64,000 nt of DNA from contig CM041553.1 of NCBI GenBank assembly GCA_023238725.1, positions 12,831,001 to 12,895,000 on the forward strand, given 5' to 3'. This DNA is from Scortum barcoo. Its lineage: Eukaryota; Chordata; Actinopteri; Centrarchiformes; Terapontidae. Shown here piece by piece: positions 23,973 to 35,883 of this stretch (positions within the stretch are counted from its first letter, which is position 1; every line of letters begins with the position of its first letter). Under the pieces are notes generated by a model that searched no databases, had not been told where the DNA came from, and was given only the letters and a program-made list of their open reading frames with translations. Made by a program: the position numbers and the translations under genes.

Positions 23973-24639
23973 GCATGTGTGTGGGCATGATGGAGACGAA
24001 GCAAGCGGGAAGATGAGTGCCGCGTAGCGCTCTGGTGAGGTCATCAGACTGTGGCGAGCAGGACCACATCACACTGTTTTCTCTTCTCCGTTCCCCACCG
24101 TCTCCTGTGTGCAGACTTGAGGGAATAATGAGAGTTAAGAGAGTAGCTAAGCCTGCCTGTAAGTGTGTCACATATGGAGAAGTGCCTCTTTGTACTGATG
24201 TGCTAAAAGTTACGGTGACAGGGCTTTTGCATCCCGACACCATAGCTGTGTCTGCTGCCAGTGGAGATTTTTAAAAAGGAAGGCAAGGAAACAACAAGTA
24301 AGTTGAAGAAAGGCTGAGGTTAATGAAGCAGCTGACTTAAATAAGCTTTAAAGCAAAAATCTGAATATTCGCATAACAGTGTTAGATGGAAATTTTCGAA
24401 AAGTTATGTTTCATTTCAAATCCTGAAACTGAAAAAGCTCAGCCAGTTCAGCAATCATTCATTTTTATCATTTATACATGTGCTTTTACTGTGGCATGTG
24501 AAAATGTCTCCTGCGGAAAAGGCCTATTAAAGCACATTATAACTTGATAACACCAAAGGAACGAATGGGGGCAGCTGCTGTATAATTCCACCTTTAGAGA
24601 TTGGTTTGTGTGTACCTCCCTCTCATCTGTGTTTTTCAC

Positions 24640-24800
24640 CCCCGAAGACACGAGCACCTCCTCTTCCTCACCTCCCTCCTTACCTTCTCTCTTTTCTTCT
24701 TCCTCTCCATTTACCCCTTTCACTACTTCCCCTGCTCCTTCCTCCTCGTCTTTTATCTTTTATCTTCATCCCGCTGTTCTTTCTCCTTCATTGTGCATTG
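24640..24800. repeat. Polypyrimidine tract (+ strand)
   Basis: The stretch is made mostly of C and T. The open frames over it, in several frames at once, reflect this bias and not a gene. Confidence 0.75.
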
Positions 24801-25974
24801 CTGCCCCGCAGGCATGCCTTTAGTGTTGGCTGGCATGCTGGTGAGTTTTTTTGCTCGACTGTTATATAACTAAATTTAGCATGTTTGAGTCACGCGTGCA
24901 GCCATAGGTCGTGCTCTGAAGTGACGGCTTACATTAATATGCACCCCAAGGCTCACCATCCACCCGTACTCAATGTGTGATACACAGTTTTTTTGGGGAG
25001 AAGGGGGAGGGTGGGGGTGTTGTGAGCGTGCGTGTGTGTGTGCGTTTTTCTTGCATGAGTGAACAAGCACACGTGCCCGTCTGTGCCTTATGACCATCTG
25101 CCTCCTCGGGTGCAAATATAGGCTGAATGTTGGATATACGTGTATGTGAGTCAAAGAAAAAGAGAGGCTGAGTGTGTGTGTGTTTTCACAGTGTGTTTAC
25201 CGGGTGTACGGTCATGCGAGAGGAATCTGCCCAGATAACCCTGAGTTTGTGCGTGTCTGGTTTTAAGTGGATGTTCGAGTGCTCATGCAGTTGTGCAAGT
25301 TTGAGTGTGTGTGTGTGTGTGTATGTGTCTGTGTTTATGGTGGGAGGGTCTCATCAGCAGGTTGAAATGATGGAGAGAGGGGAGGTGGTGAAAGGTATGA
25401 GTGAGGGAGGCCCTCTCAATCTGTTCTCTCTACATCAGGTTTGTCCAAATTGTGTCCTTTACAAGCTCAAACAGCTTCATTTACCATAAAACAGCAGTGG
25501 GCAGTGTCTTTTTTGCATCAGGAAACACAAATATATGTTTTTTTTTTGTCGTAAAATAAATAAAAATTACCATTATCTGAAAAACAACTGAGAACACATT
25601 TTAGCTGTGAAGCTTAATCGTAAGCATTCCTATGTGATATGAAGGGAAATATCTCAGCTTTACTCAGTGGATTATTATGTGATTTCAAAACAAAACAAAT
25701 AATAAAGCCAAAAATAGGCTGCATGTAGGGGCTGTACTGAGTTAATGATGTATTTTTAAAAAATTATTTCATACTTCAGTTGTTTATTTGAAAATAGTAT
25801 TTAAATATATAAAAGTGAAAGGTCAGCATCAGATAATAAGATAATTAAGATAACACTTAAGAGCACTAGAGAAAAATCTACTTGGGACACATGGCTGACT
25901 TTTACCTCCCCAAAAAAGGTTATGTGATATTATTAGGAAAATGAAAAAAACATTTTATATATTATGCCATGCAC

Positions 25975-26145
25975 ACATTATTATGTTGCAAAATAAACCA
26001 TGTCATACAATGGAAGCCCATTTCAGCCAATGTGATGATGATCCCGCATGTCATGATGAGCTCTAGAGATAATGAGTAAGTAAATGGGCTTCCATACAGT
26101 ACCCATACTCATGTTTAGTAATTTATTTCATTGTATGTATAGGTC
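25975..26145. repeat. Inverted repeat, possible small MITE
   Basis: Perfect 14-base arms atggaagcccattt (26010-26023) and aaatgggcttccat (26082-26095) enclose 58 bases, and weaker inverted similarity extends outward on both sides. Confidence 0.55.
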
Positions 26146-26434
26146 TTCCATCCACTATCTATACACTATCATGTCAACAATGCCATCCACATTTATGGAT
26201 GTGTGCTAATCTGGAACGGCTGTATGGACACGCAAAAAAGTGATTGTATGAATACGAGTGTGACAGGCTTCCGTTTCAGCTCTTTGTTTGGAGGCCAGAG
26301 GAGAGCACTGCAGCGCGGACCTGGAGCCTGCAGCTTTGAGTATGTGTGGCGATGCTGAGACAACACCGCTGTTTGGCTCCATCAAAAACGAGGAAATCTA
26401 AAGAAACCTATTCACTGACAGCTTTAAATAAATT

Positions 26435-26712
26435 ATGCAACAGTGGCAGTGCTGCAGGAGTTGGAGCGGGTGATCTATTAATCTCTGGGTTGGCGTTTTG
26501 ATACCCAGCACCTCCTGTTCACATGTCGAAGAGTCCTTCAGCAAGACACTGAACCCTAAGTTGCTCCAGATGGACTCCCCTGCGCCTTGCATGGCAGCTC
26601 CGTCACCATTAATGTGCGAGTATGTGTGTGTGAATGGGTGAAGGAGAGGCCAATTGTACAGCGCTTCGACCACTAAGGTAGTAAAGCACTATTTAAGTGC
26701 AGTCCATTTAGA
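26435..26712 (+). repeat. SINE-like teleost dispersed repeat
   Basis: Typical blocks in order are gagcgggtgatctattaatc, atacccagcacctcc, gtcgaagagtccttcagcaa, gacactgaaccctaag, gtgtgaatgggtgaagg, and a closing gcactatttaagtgcagtcc. This order is familiar from a repeat found widely in fish genomes. Confidence 0.75.
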
Positions 26713-27277
26713 TTTCCATGCGTGCACAAAGACATTAGCATACATGCGTTTATGTGTGTGTGTGTGGGAAAGTGTTTGTGTGTTACGCACACGAGAGTGA
26801 GTCAACAAATGCATAAGCACATGTTTTTGTGTGTTTCTTGTGTTTTCCTGACCCTGACCCTGTGATTAACTGCAGCTTTTTAAGTCTGGAAAATGATCAC
26901 GAGACGGAGAGAGAGCCAGCGGGCAAAAGAGACATGTCTTCTATTTTTGAAACCGCACTTTTGCACTTTTGTCACAGCACCAGCGCCCTGTTTTCCATAT
27001 GGATTCCACACCAAAAGACTCATTTAAAAATTGAACTGGTTTTGTTCTGAATTCTGGTTCATTTTATCACCTTGATCACAATTTAGATTTGGGTCAGCAT
27101 GTGCACATGGTTGCACTTCAGCTGCATTTTTGCACAAATATAAAAGGAGGCATCTGATTTTATTTTACCAGCAGCAGACATTCACATGCACTGACCAGAC
27201 AAAACACTCCTGAGTGGGTTTTATTATCCCTTTTAATCCTTCAAAATAAACTAATCTGCCCAAACTTAAACCTCACA

Positions 27278-27278
<1 letters not shown>

Positions 27279-27353
<75 letters not shown>
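27279..27353. repeat. TA dinucleotide array
   Basis: An uninterrupted TA run of about 75 bases. Confidence 0.97.
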
Positions 27354-27356
<3 letters not shown>

Positions 27357-28248
27357 TACATATATATACAAACAGAAATGGCAATTAACTTAACTTTTAA
27401 GTTAACCAATTACAATCATGTATTGATTTACAGACCAATAGCCATTCTGACCAAAAGTTCCAGATTTCAAACTAAAAACTGAAAAAGAAAGATAACTCAC
27501 AATGAATAGGCTTATGTAAATCATATTTTCACTCCGATCTGTGGAGTTTGGGCCTTACTGTGGCTAAATCTACTCGCAGTTACACTTGAATATCCCTAAT
27601 CTGCCTCCTCTGCTCTGCTTCTCCTCACTCCTCTATTGCAGATGTCAGAAACAGCCCCAGGACTGCAGGGGAGTGGGAGCTACATGTGTGTGTGTGTGTG
27701 TGTGTGAAGTGGCCTGTATCACTCAGGATGCTCCACCTATCTAACGTTTGTGTTCATATTATGGATTCATATTGTAAAATGTATAAAAATTTGAATATTA
27801 TTTCCTCTTACAGGCTCTAAAATCAGAAACACACAAGCAGAAACAAACACACACTGAGAAAATGTTCCTCTTATCAGAGCAGGTCAGATGGAGAGGAGGC
27901 ATTTCTCGTCACTGCATGCCTGGAGAAACACGGGGTCATGTTGTTGCTTTATCCAAGTGTTAACCTCACCCAAGAAAGATGTAACCGCCTGTGTGTGTGT
28001 TTCTGTCCCCTGCCTGTGTTTTCGTGCATGGTGATTGTGTGTGTAGACGTAAATGCAAATGGGTGTGGGACAGTTTGTTTTGGGCCATATTTATGTTTCC
28101 TGCCAAAGCCAGTGTTGTCGCTAAGTGTAAGTCTGGAAGACACGAGTTGAGGAGGGACGTTCCCTGTAAGAAAGAGGAAGAGGAAGTGAGATGTGCCTTC
28201 TCCTTTTCTCCCTGACACAAAAAAACAAAGATGGGTGTGTTTGAGATT

Positions 28249-28262
28249 GTGTGTGTGTGTAT

Positions 28263-28306
<44 letters not shown>
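28249..28306. repeat. GT dinucleotide array
   Basis: A GT run interrupted once by atac near 28261. Further GT runs lie near 27685 and 28402. Confidence 0.95.
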
Positions 28307-29089
28307 CCTAATTTCTTTAGGAGTTTGTCATCAAGACAACGGTTGCTACGTAGCCCCTGACCCTGTTGAGCTGCACGTTGATTGTCAGAGGCCAGAATGA
28401 TGTGTGTGTGTGTGTGTGTGCTGCAGACTCACTGTATATCCTCTCAGAATAATGATGCATTCAGACTGTGAGCAACGTGATGAGCAAATCATCAGATGTC
28501 CAACCATTTCCTATACAAAGCTGAGTCTGAGAGACACTCATGATGAGTGGGGGGAAGGGTCAACAAGCTATTTGGCTGAGATCTTTTAACACTGATTATT
28601 AGCTGGTTGTAAACAAACCTTATTGAGAAGCACTTCACACATGAGAGCCCTGGAATAAAGTTTCTTTAGATGAGGATTGTCGAGAGCACTCTTCAGTCCA
28701 CTTAGAGCCAGTCATGCGTTGTTTGGATGATAGCTTTATGCGGGTTTTTGCATCCGATTAGACTGGCGATGATGACATTGTAGGAGTGTGCGTTGTTGGT
28801 ATAGTGCAGGATGTCCTGGTGGACCGCTGGAGTTTTTCCTCTGTAATAAACGCGTCGAGTTTATTTTCGGATTGCGACCTTTGGTTAAAGGGGCAAGGAT
28901 TTATTTCAAAGACAAGATACAGCGTGTCAGGGGAGTGTGTTTGTGTGTCTGTGAGGGAGAAGGGAACAGGGAGACTAGCTTCAGCATCAAGGGAATAATA
29001 AGAAAACATTGGAGAAAGAGAAGGGAGAGAAATGAAACAGTGTCAGCTTCTACATACATGCCATACAGCCTTCATCATATGTGTGCAGG

Positions 29090-29385
29090 AGAGGCCAAGA
29101 GAGAGAAAGCAAAGAAAGCAAGAGAGAGAGGTGGGGTGGGGGGGGGACTCCATATGACGAGCACATGGCTGCGGACGTCTGCCCCGTTCACTTGTTATCC
29201 TGACAGACTGAAGACATTAAAACTTGGAGGAAGTAAGAGCAAGGGAGACAGAGGAGGAGGGAGAAGGAGGGGGGGGGGGTTGAAAGAGGGGGACAGGGTG
29301 ACTAAGTCAGGAGAAAGGGGAAGTCTTCATGAAGAAAAAAGGGAAGGGAAGGAGGGAGCGGAGAGAAAAAGGAGAGGTTACATGT
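29090..29385 (+). promoter_or_regulatory. septin9: Purine-rich tract before the second septin 9 first exon
   Basis: The + strand is heavily G/A in two blocks (29090-29145 and 29225-29385) with G-runs of 9-10 bases. It lies immediately before the MERDRIA exon and may form its promoter or 5' untranslated part. The long open frame across it is a product of the base bias. Confidence 0.4.
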
Positions 29386-29410
29386 GGCTATTTGAGGTAG
29401 CTGTTGGGTT

Positions 29411-29432
29411 ATGGAGCGAGACAGAATAGCCG
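29411..29432 (+). CDS. septin9: Septin 9, alternative first coding exon 2 (MERDRIA)
   Basis: ATG at 29411 encodes MERDRIA plus one base (G) before a near-ideal donor, gtaagt. Spliced to 44205 it gives MERDRIA-ALKRSFEVEDVD. Mammalian septin 9 has an isoform beginning MERDRIS-ALKRSFEVE, so six of seven residues, the exon length and the phase agree. It lies between the MKK and MSD first exons. The start is fixed by this homology; I did not test for an upstream in-frame ATG. The isoform lacks the MKK peptide but retains the whole shared N-terminal region. Confidence 0.88.
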
Positions 29433-32400
29433 GTAAGTTGTGGCTTTTTCCAACTTATTCGATACTTGAACAGTGAGAGGGGTTTTTATGACTTTACTTA
29501 CTTACTTTACTCTTTTTCTTTGTTAGACTGCAGAGGAAGCAGCTTCTTAGCAGTGGCAGCCGTCAGCCACCATGGTTGTGTTCGCTTTACTTTGTCAGTG
29601 TGAGCATCCATTTAGAGACATCTGCATGTGTATGTGTGTGTGCGTGTGTGTCAACTTTACCTCTCTGATGTATTTCTCATATATGCTTGCCTGAGCTACA
29701 AATGGACAAAAAAAAAAAAAAAAGACTTCCCAGACATTTCTTCTCTTATTTCCATTGAATGGGCAGCCGCAGCTCAGCTCACTGTGAGGCGCACACACTG
29801 TTTCTGAATAGCTACCATATGCAGCAGAGAGTAAACCTCATGTGATGGGCTGTCAAAGACGACTTCCCAGACTCAGGAAGCGTAATCTTCCAGTTCAAAG
29901 TGGCTGCCGTGCTGTAATTGGCAGCCTCGGATCGGGTACTGACTTAGAGCCGACACACTTACACAACCAGGATCCGACAATGGATGGATGGAGTTAAACC
30001 TCCATGCCATCATCACATGATTGGACTTTAAGATGAGGAGTCCCGTTGTCAGATTAATTCTTACTGACACAGATGGTTTATTTTAAGTTACGGGGAGCAG
30101 AGGCAGCGCTCATACGTCAGCTCATATGATTTAGTTTTCGACAGACAGCAGGCTCTTTTGAGGAGTGTTCGGTGTGAGCCTGTGTCCTGTCCTGCATCTG
30201 TGCATCAGCAGCTTCTGGCATGGCTGATTCTTAACAGAGATCTTTTTTTTGTTTCCTTTAATCAGTTACTCTTCATTGATTGTTTTTTTTTAAGTGGACT
30301 TTGTTTAGCGCTGATGGAGAACCTCTGCTCGGGCCCATATGTGCTCAGTCTGCGCCGAGAGGATAATACTGATCTAGCATCTTACAGTGATTAAGGCTGG
30401 ACATCAAGCTGAGCGACACTCTGCAAATTAGCCTTTAATTCGACCGCTAATAAGGTGGCTGAGCTCAGCCAGCCATATGATGCATACAGACATGACGGGC
30501 ATCCATTTTTATTACCACTTGGTGGCAGTGTTGCAGTGTCATTTTGTCCTCTTAAGTGAGGCCACCATTTCGCCCAAGTTCTGTGAAATGTTCCATGTGG
30601 ATGATTCATATTTTGCAGACGGAGGAGTTTTTTTTAAGGGCGGTGGAAGAGTTCAGTAAAGACTGACTCGAGTGGGGGCGAGGTAGTAGAGAGGTGAGGC
30701 GAGGCGGTGGAGCATTATTTTTCCACCAAGAAAACACTGCTGTCAGACATCTGACAACTGCTCTTATTTGAGGAAGTCCTGCATGGGCTGAGCAACTTCC
30801 TGGTTTTCAACCTGTGCTGTGAAGTTTGGCTCAGACCTGTTGTCTTGACTCCAGCCATCGCCCCACCCCACCAACTCTCGCTCCCAATCCCATCAGGCTT
30901 TGTTTTGATGATGACGGGAGGCATTTTCAACCTCTTGAATGAATCTGCATCACCTCCATCTTGACCTGCAGTGCCTCCCACTTTCCTCCTCAGAGCCTGT
31001 CTGGGATTAAAATAATATGCTCAGTGTTAGCTGTCATCTGCCACGACTGTCCGGTCTGGTCACCACATTGACTTGATGTACTGGCTAATTGGTGACACAC
31101 TGCTGTTAAAATACAACAAAGGGAGATGAAAACAAAGGACGTGGTCTGGAAATGAGAGAAAGAGTTGTGTCATGTTGCTTGATGTTCTGCCATTTAAACA
31201 TGAAGAAAATCAGCGTGCTGTCTGTTGAGATAACACAAATTGCAGTTCGGCCTGTTTGGCATCAAGGCAGACAACAATAAATACAAAGATTCAGTAGTTG
31301 GAGTTGTGGTTTAAGTTCCACTTATAGTCACAGCCTTCTCTGATGCAGACATATTGGTACACTTCCTTAAGTAGATTAAAACCTGCTTGCATTTGTCAAC
31401 ATGAAGGCATCAAGGCCAGGGCCCATACTGAGTTTTTGCCTATGTTCGTGTGATTCACTATGTATTATTCTTTCTGTTAAAGGTCAGCATTTTAATTATT
31501 ATTTGGTTCCTCTTGGTCTGCCTGTCTACTCTACATGAAAGTAAACAAGCTGTATTTATAAAGGGGCAGCACAAATTGTCCAATGTTACTCTTAAATTAG
31601 CTTTTATGAGCTCACAGGCGGTAACTTCTGTCTCCCTTTGAGTCTTTCCCTCTTTTTGCAAACGAGTCCACAACTGTAAAAGTGCTGATGGATCCACCCC
31701 AGAGCCCTGTATACCCTCACCCTAAAACATACGTGCACAGAGCCCCCACTTCCACAAACACACATGAACCTGGAGTTAAAGGAACTCAAGGAAATCACCC
31801 AGCTCGCCATGTTCCATAAAAGTACGGGATATCCTCTATGAGTGAACGCCCCGCGGTTCTCCTCCCACTAACCTCCCAGTATCTCACCCAATATTGTTTC
31901 TCAGATTATTATTCAGTAATGATAAGTGAGGGAGCCATGAAAACAGCCAGCACAGGGAGTCCAGGAAACTGACTGGGAAGCCCCACCTTCAGTCCTCCTA
32001 AGGGAGGATTTCTGACAGGTGAAATTATTCAACGTGATAGAAACTGAGGTCAAGCCAGGGGTGATATAACGGAGATAGATGAACTCCTCAGTGAGAGCCC
32101 ACTCAGGAGACTGTTTACAAGCAGCTGCACTTTACACCTCAGTGAGATGAAAGGAGGAAATGAACTAGTGTCAAAATCTTAAGATAGAGGCAAGTGTGGG
32201 GAACTGAACTGTGATGCTTTGAAGATACACACAAAGTATTGGTGTCTATTTTGTTTTAATTAGTATCATTTGAAAACAAACATTGATGGAACATATTAGC
32301 TTAAAAATTGCAGCACAGGACACCTGCATATTAAACAACTTTATAGATGAATAAAAATAAAACAATTCTTTATCATCATCTTATCATCTTTATTTTGGAC

Positions 32401-33919
32401 ATCGTTCTCATACAAACACACAGGAAACCAAATGTGCAAACTCTAATCCTTACCGCTGCAAGTGTGAAAGTTGTCTATAAATAGATATGTGCTTGCACCA
32501 GTGCATCACAAACTCCATAGATCCCTTTTATAAATGACATTTGGGCTAAGTGTAACGATTGCCTGCACAGTGAGTGACGTCCACGTTTTAAAACCACTGC
32601 TGATATTGATGCCAGCATAAATTGTCCACACAGCTTTCAGGCCAATTTAAAAGCTTACTATAAAAGAGTCAAGGATAATAGATTTCCCACTGAACTGTCA
32701 TAGTAATAAAAATGTGCATATAGTATGTGAATTGAGTTAAAGCGAAGCGTTATGTGCTACAGATGCCTTACTTTCAATGAACTCTTTCTGCCCTTCTGCC
32801 TCATTTTCACTGTTCTTTTCTCAAAACTATGTATCATTTGTATTTTCCCTGCAGTCTTTCTTTGTGTTTGTGCAGCAGTTTCACTACCCTGTTTAATTGC
32901 ACAATATTTCTGCAGTGACAGCGTGCTATTTGGATCCCTGTTATAATAAGTGAGTTTATTGTCGGGAGTGTAATTTTGTCAAACTTACTGCGTGGGTCAA
33001 ACTGATCGTCTTTAAAAGGTGTCATTTAGATAAACACTGAAACCTCACATATCACACATCAGCTCATCTGGGCAAATAGAAGCAACACTTTATGTGTAAT
33101 TTCCTGACAATAAATGTCTGTGGTTGTGCTGAGTTCCTGTTTGTCTTGAAATGACCAGGCAACTAATACAACCAATAGAATAGTAATTACAGAGAAACAT
33201 GTGAAGGAATGAGTTATTTGGACACCAGTCACACTGTGAATGTGAAGAACTGAAGGTCTTAATAAGCTACAAAGTGAAGAACAAATCACACAGAGATGGA
33301 TTCAGAATGAATCGTGAAGTCTGACAACCTTGATGATGAAAACATTTAATTACTTGGGAAACAACACTGTGTGTATTTGTAAGCAGATTACTCACTTTCA
33401 CACCCATAATTGTTGTTTTAAACAAGGTACAAAACAAGCACAACTCCCTCAGTGCCACAGTGATATGGGTTTTGGTTAAGCAGATTTATCCTGCAATGTG
33501 CAAAGGCCTCTGTGTTTACAGTGCTATTTCAGGGGCACGGAGACACACAAACACACCCACATCCACAGTCACAGTCCAGTAACCACACGAGCACATGCAT
33601 GCACAGGCACATATTCACATAACGTTACTCACAGTGTGAACACACACACGCATACACACGCGTCTCCAGATGTTGTTTTGGAGCTTTCCCTCATTCTGCC
33701 ACTCAGGTTTGCCTTGCAGCCAGCCCAGAGTGTGTATCCATGTTGAGATAAATACACACTGGCTTCAGGAGTTGTGTATTTCACACACCGTGTGTTTTGG
33801 TTTAATTGAGTACTACAGAGACTTGTGGCACATGGTTTACAGGGCAGCCCACTTTGGCCTGCGAGTGGCCACACACCTTGTTACGTATACCACATACTGT
33901 ATATACTGTATACAGAATG

Positions 33920-34004
<85 letters not shown>

Positions 34005-35816
34005 TAGTGTGTGCATGAAAATACATTAATTCACATACACATAGAAATGCAATTTCAAATGTTTGTTGAGGAGCACTATATCCATAAACATAAATGCACA
34101 TATAAACACACACATTAACTACACACAGCTGCCAAAATTTCACACCCAACAAAGTTCCACGACTGATGGGTTTTAGATACACTAATGCAGAAACTACGTA
34201 CACACACCACGGTGTTTGCCATACTCTGTTCTTTATCCTGAGACACCTTTGCAGCAGTTGTCTGAAATAACCAGACCGCACCATCAACACACAGTGTTAT
34301 TCTGTGTTACCATCGACCTCTCAGGTGTTAGGGTTAGGGGCCACAGGGAGGGCTTGGCATCTTATTAGTGCCCCTCAGAATGGAGCTTTTCATTCAAATG
34401 GGATTTTCCCGAATACTTACAGGCTGGGCACCTTTGTGCCTTCACCAGAGGGAAAACACTTTATGTGATCTGTGATAGCTAATGTGTGACAGCATCTTAT
34501 CTGGGTGTGGAAATACCAACATCCTGTGGCCTTTGCTTTATTTTTAGGTTTCCTTTGAGCACTCATTGTGATCCAGCCTCTGCAGTCACTGTTATGACCT
34601 CAACTATTAGTGTAGAAATGTAAAAGCTGAACTAAAATCAGGGACAATTAATCACAAACCTCATTTGTAGTCACATCTGGCTCTGAACAGGAAGCTGTGA
34701 AACTCCACTCACTCATGACCAATCAGTAATTACAGTGATAGCATCACTATTTGCTTGTTTCTGCGGGCGATTCATGGATAAGACATTCTGTAGCACATCC
34801 CACAGGGAGACAGTGGTTGTGGTTAAGTAAACGCAAGGCCAACTTTGATATTTCATCACTTTAGATTATTTTATCAACATCTTTTCAACAGTGTTTCCCT
34901 GTTGCCCCCAAAGAACAGTCTCTAAATTGGCTACGGCAGCTTCAAGGACAAGAAGTGTAACCAGACCCTCCACATCAAATGCTGGCTTGTCATCGGTGTC
35001 CCTCCCAAAAGAAATTCACCAGTGCTAGATTACCTGGTCAGATGTGTCCCTCAAGCTCAAATTCCCATCTTCTTCCTGATAACGGTGTCACAGAGGGCGC
35101 GTTGCAGCACGAATCACCCTCTGAATCCCCAGAGGCGCTGTCGTATACTTTCTCTAGCAAAACTTTCAGGGTTTCCTGTCACTAGAAGGCAACTTCTATA
35201 GAAGTGGCTGCACTTTAATTAACTTGCCAGCCAGTTTGTAGAGGTTGTTTACTCAAAACTGAAGCCACAAACTCTCACTTAAACTGCAACTACAGCTGAA
35301 ACTGAAGAGCGAAACTGTGCCACCCTTTCTGAGGGCCACTGGAAGAGCCATGATCGTAAGAAAGGATCTTGGTTAGGTTAACCTGCTTAAAGTGACTGTG
35401 ACATGTTGTCCACTTTCACTGTCAGATCTGCCCAGGGGCAAAATGAGGAAATCAGACCTGAGAGCCATTTAGGTCGAAAAGGCTCTCCGGGAATGACAGG
35501 GTCTGTTGTCTGCGTGAATGCTTGCGCGTGCATGTACGAGTATGTAGGGGGCAGGGGTAAAACACACACACACACACCCACAGCCACAGGACATGAGGCA
35601 GAGGGGGGTGTGTTTCTAGCTACAGGGATAGGAGGAGAAGGGAGGAGGTTTGCCTTTTCGCCCTCTCTGAAGTCTGAATGCAGCGATATAGAGAAGTTAG
35701 TGGGAAGTCAGAGAAAATCGGTTGCTCCTTTAAGAGAGTTGTGGGAGTTGTTTCTCATTGACTCAGAATTTTGTTCAGAATTAACAGGGAGCTACTCTGA
35801 AGTTTTGTGACATTTC
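29433..35816 (+). other. septin9: Septin 9 intron between second and third first exons
   Basis: No further exon was recognised. It contains a long AT array at 33923-34001, CA-rich stretches near 33.5 kb and a CTCF-like motif at 30515-30528. A moderately GC-rich, repeat-free stretch near 30.4-30.6 kb could be regulatory. Confidence 0.5.
33923..34001. repeat. AT dinucleotide array
   Basis: An uninterrupted AT run of about 79 bases. It produces spurious frames of alternating Tyr-Ile on both strands. Confidence 0.97.
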
Positions 35817-35828
35817 ATGCCTGAAAAA

Positions 35829-35883
35829 ATGTCTGATTCTGGAGTCAATCCACACTTGGAGGGGATTATTTCTGATTTTGAAG
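35829..35883 (+). CDS. septin9: Septin 9, alternative first coding exon 3 (MSDSGVNPHLEGIISDFE)
   Basis: ATG at 35829 encodes MSDSGVNPHLEGIISDFE plus one base (G) before the donor gtttgtg. Mammalian septin 9 has an isoform starting MSDPAVNAQLDGIISDFE-ALKRSFEVE; length, phase and 13 of 18 residues agree, with GIISDFE identical. Splicing to 44205 continues in frame. A second in-frame ATG lies 12 bases upstream (35817), preceded by an in-frame TGA at 35808, so a product starting MPEK-MSDSG is also possible. I chose the inner ATG because it matches the family start. Confidence 0.92.

Larger units (their letters stand above)
14039..29410 (+). other. septin9: Septin 9 intron after the first exon
   Basis: About 15 kb of intron. 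It contains a Tc1-type fossil (19453-20355), a dispersed repeat near 23.05-23.6 kb, CT- and TG-rich simple repeats, a SINE-like repeat at 26.44-26.71 kb and a TA array at 27279-27353. I found no other coding exon. Frames near 18.0 and 28.8 kb show no recognisable domain. Confidence 0.55.

Noticed and set aside
28788..29429. 213-codon open frame over the MERDRIA exon region
   Set aside because: It lacks a recognisable domain, is composed mainly of Arg/Glu/Gly from a purine tract, and reads a different frame from the septin exon.
33802..34290. Open frames with long Tyr-Ile runs
   Set aside because: They are produced by the AT array on either strand.
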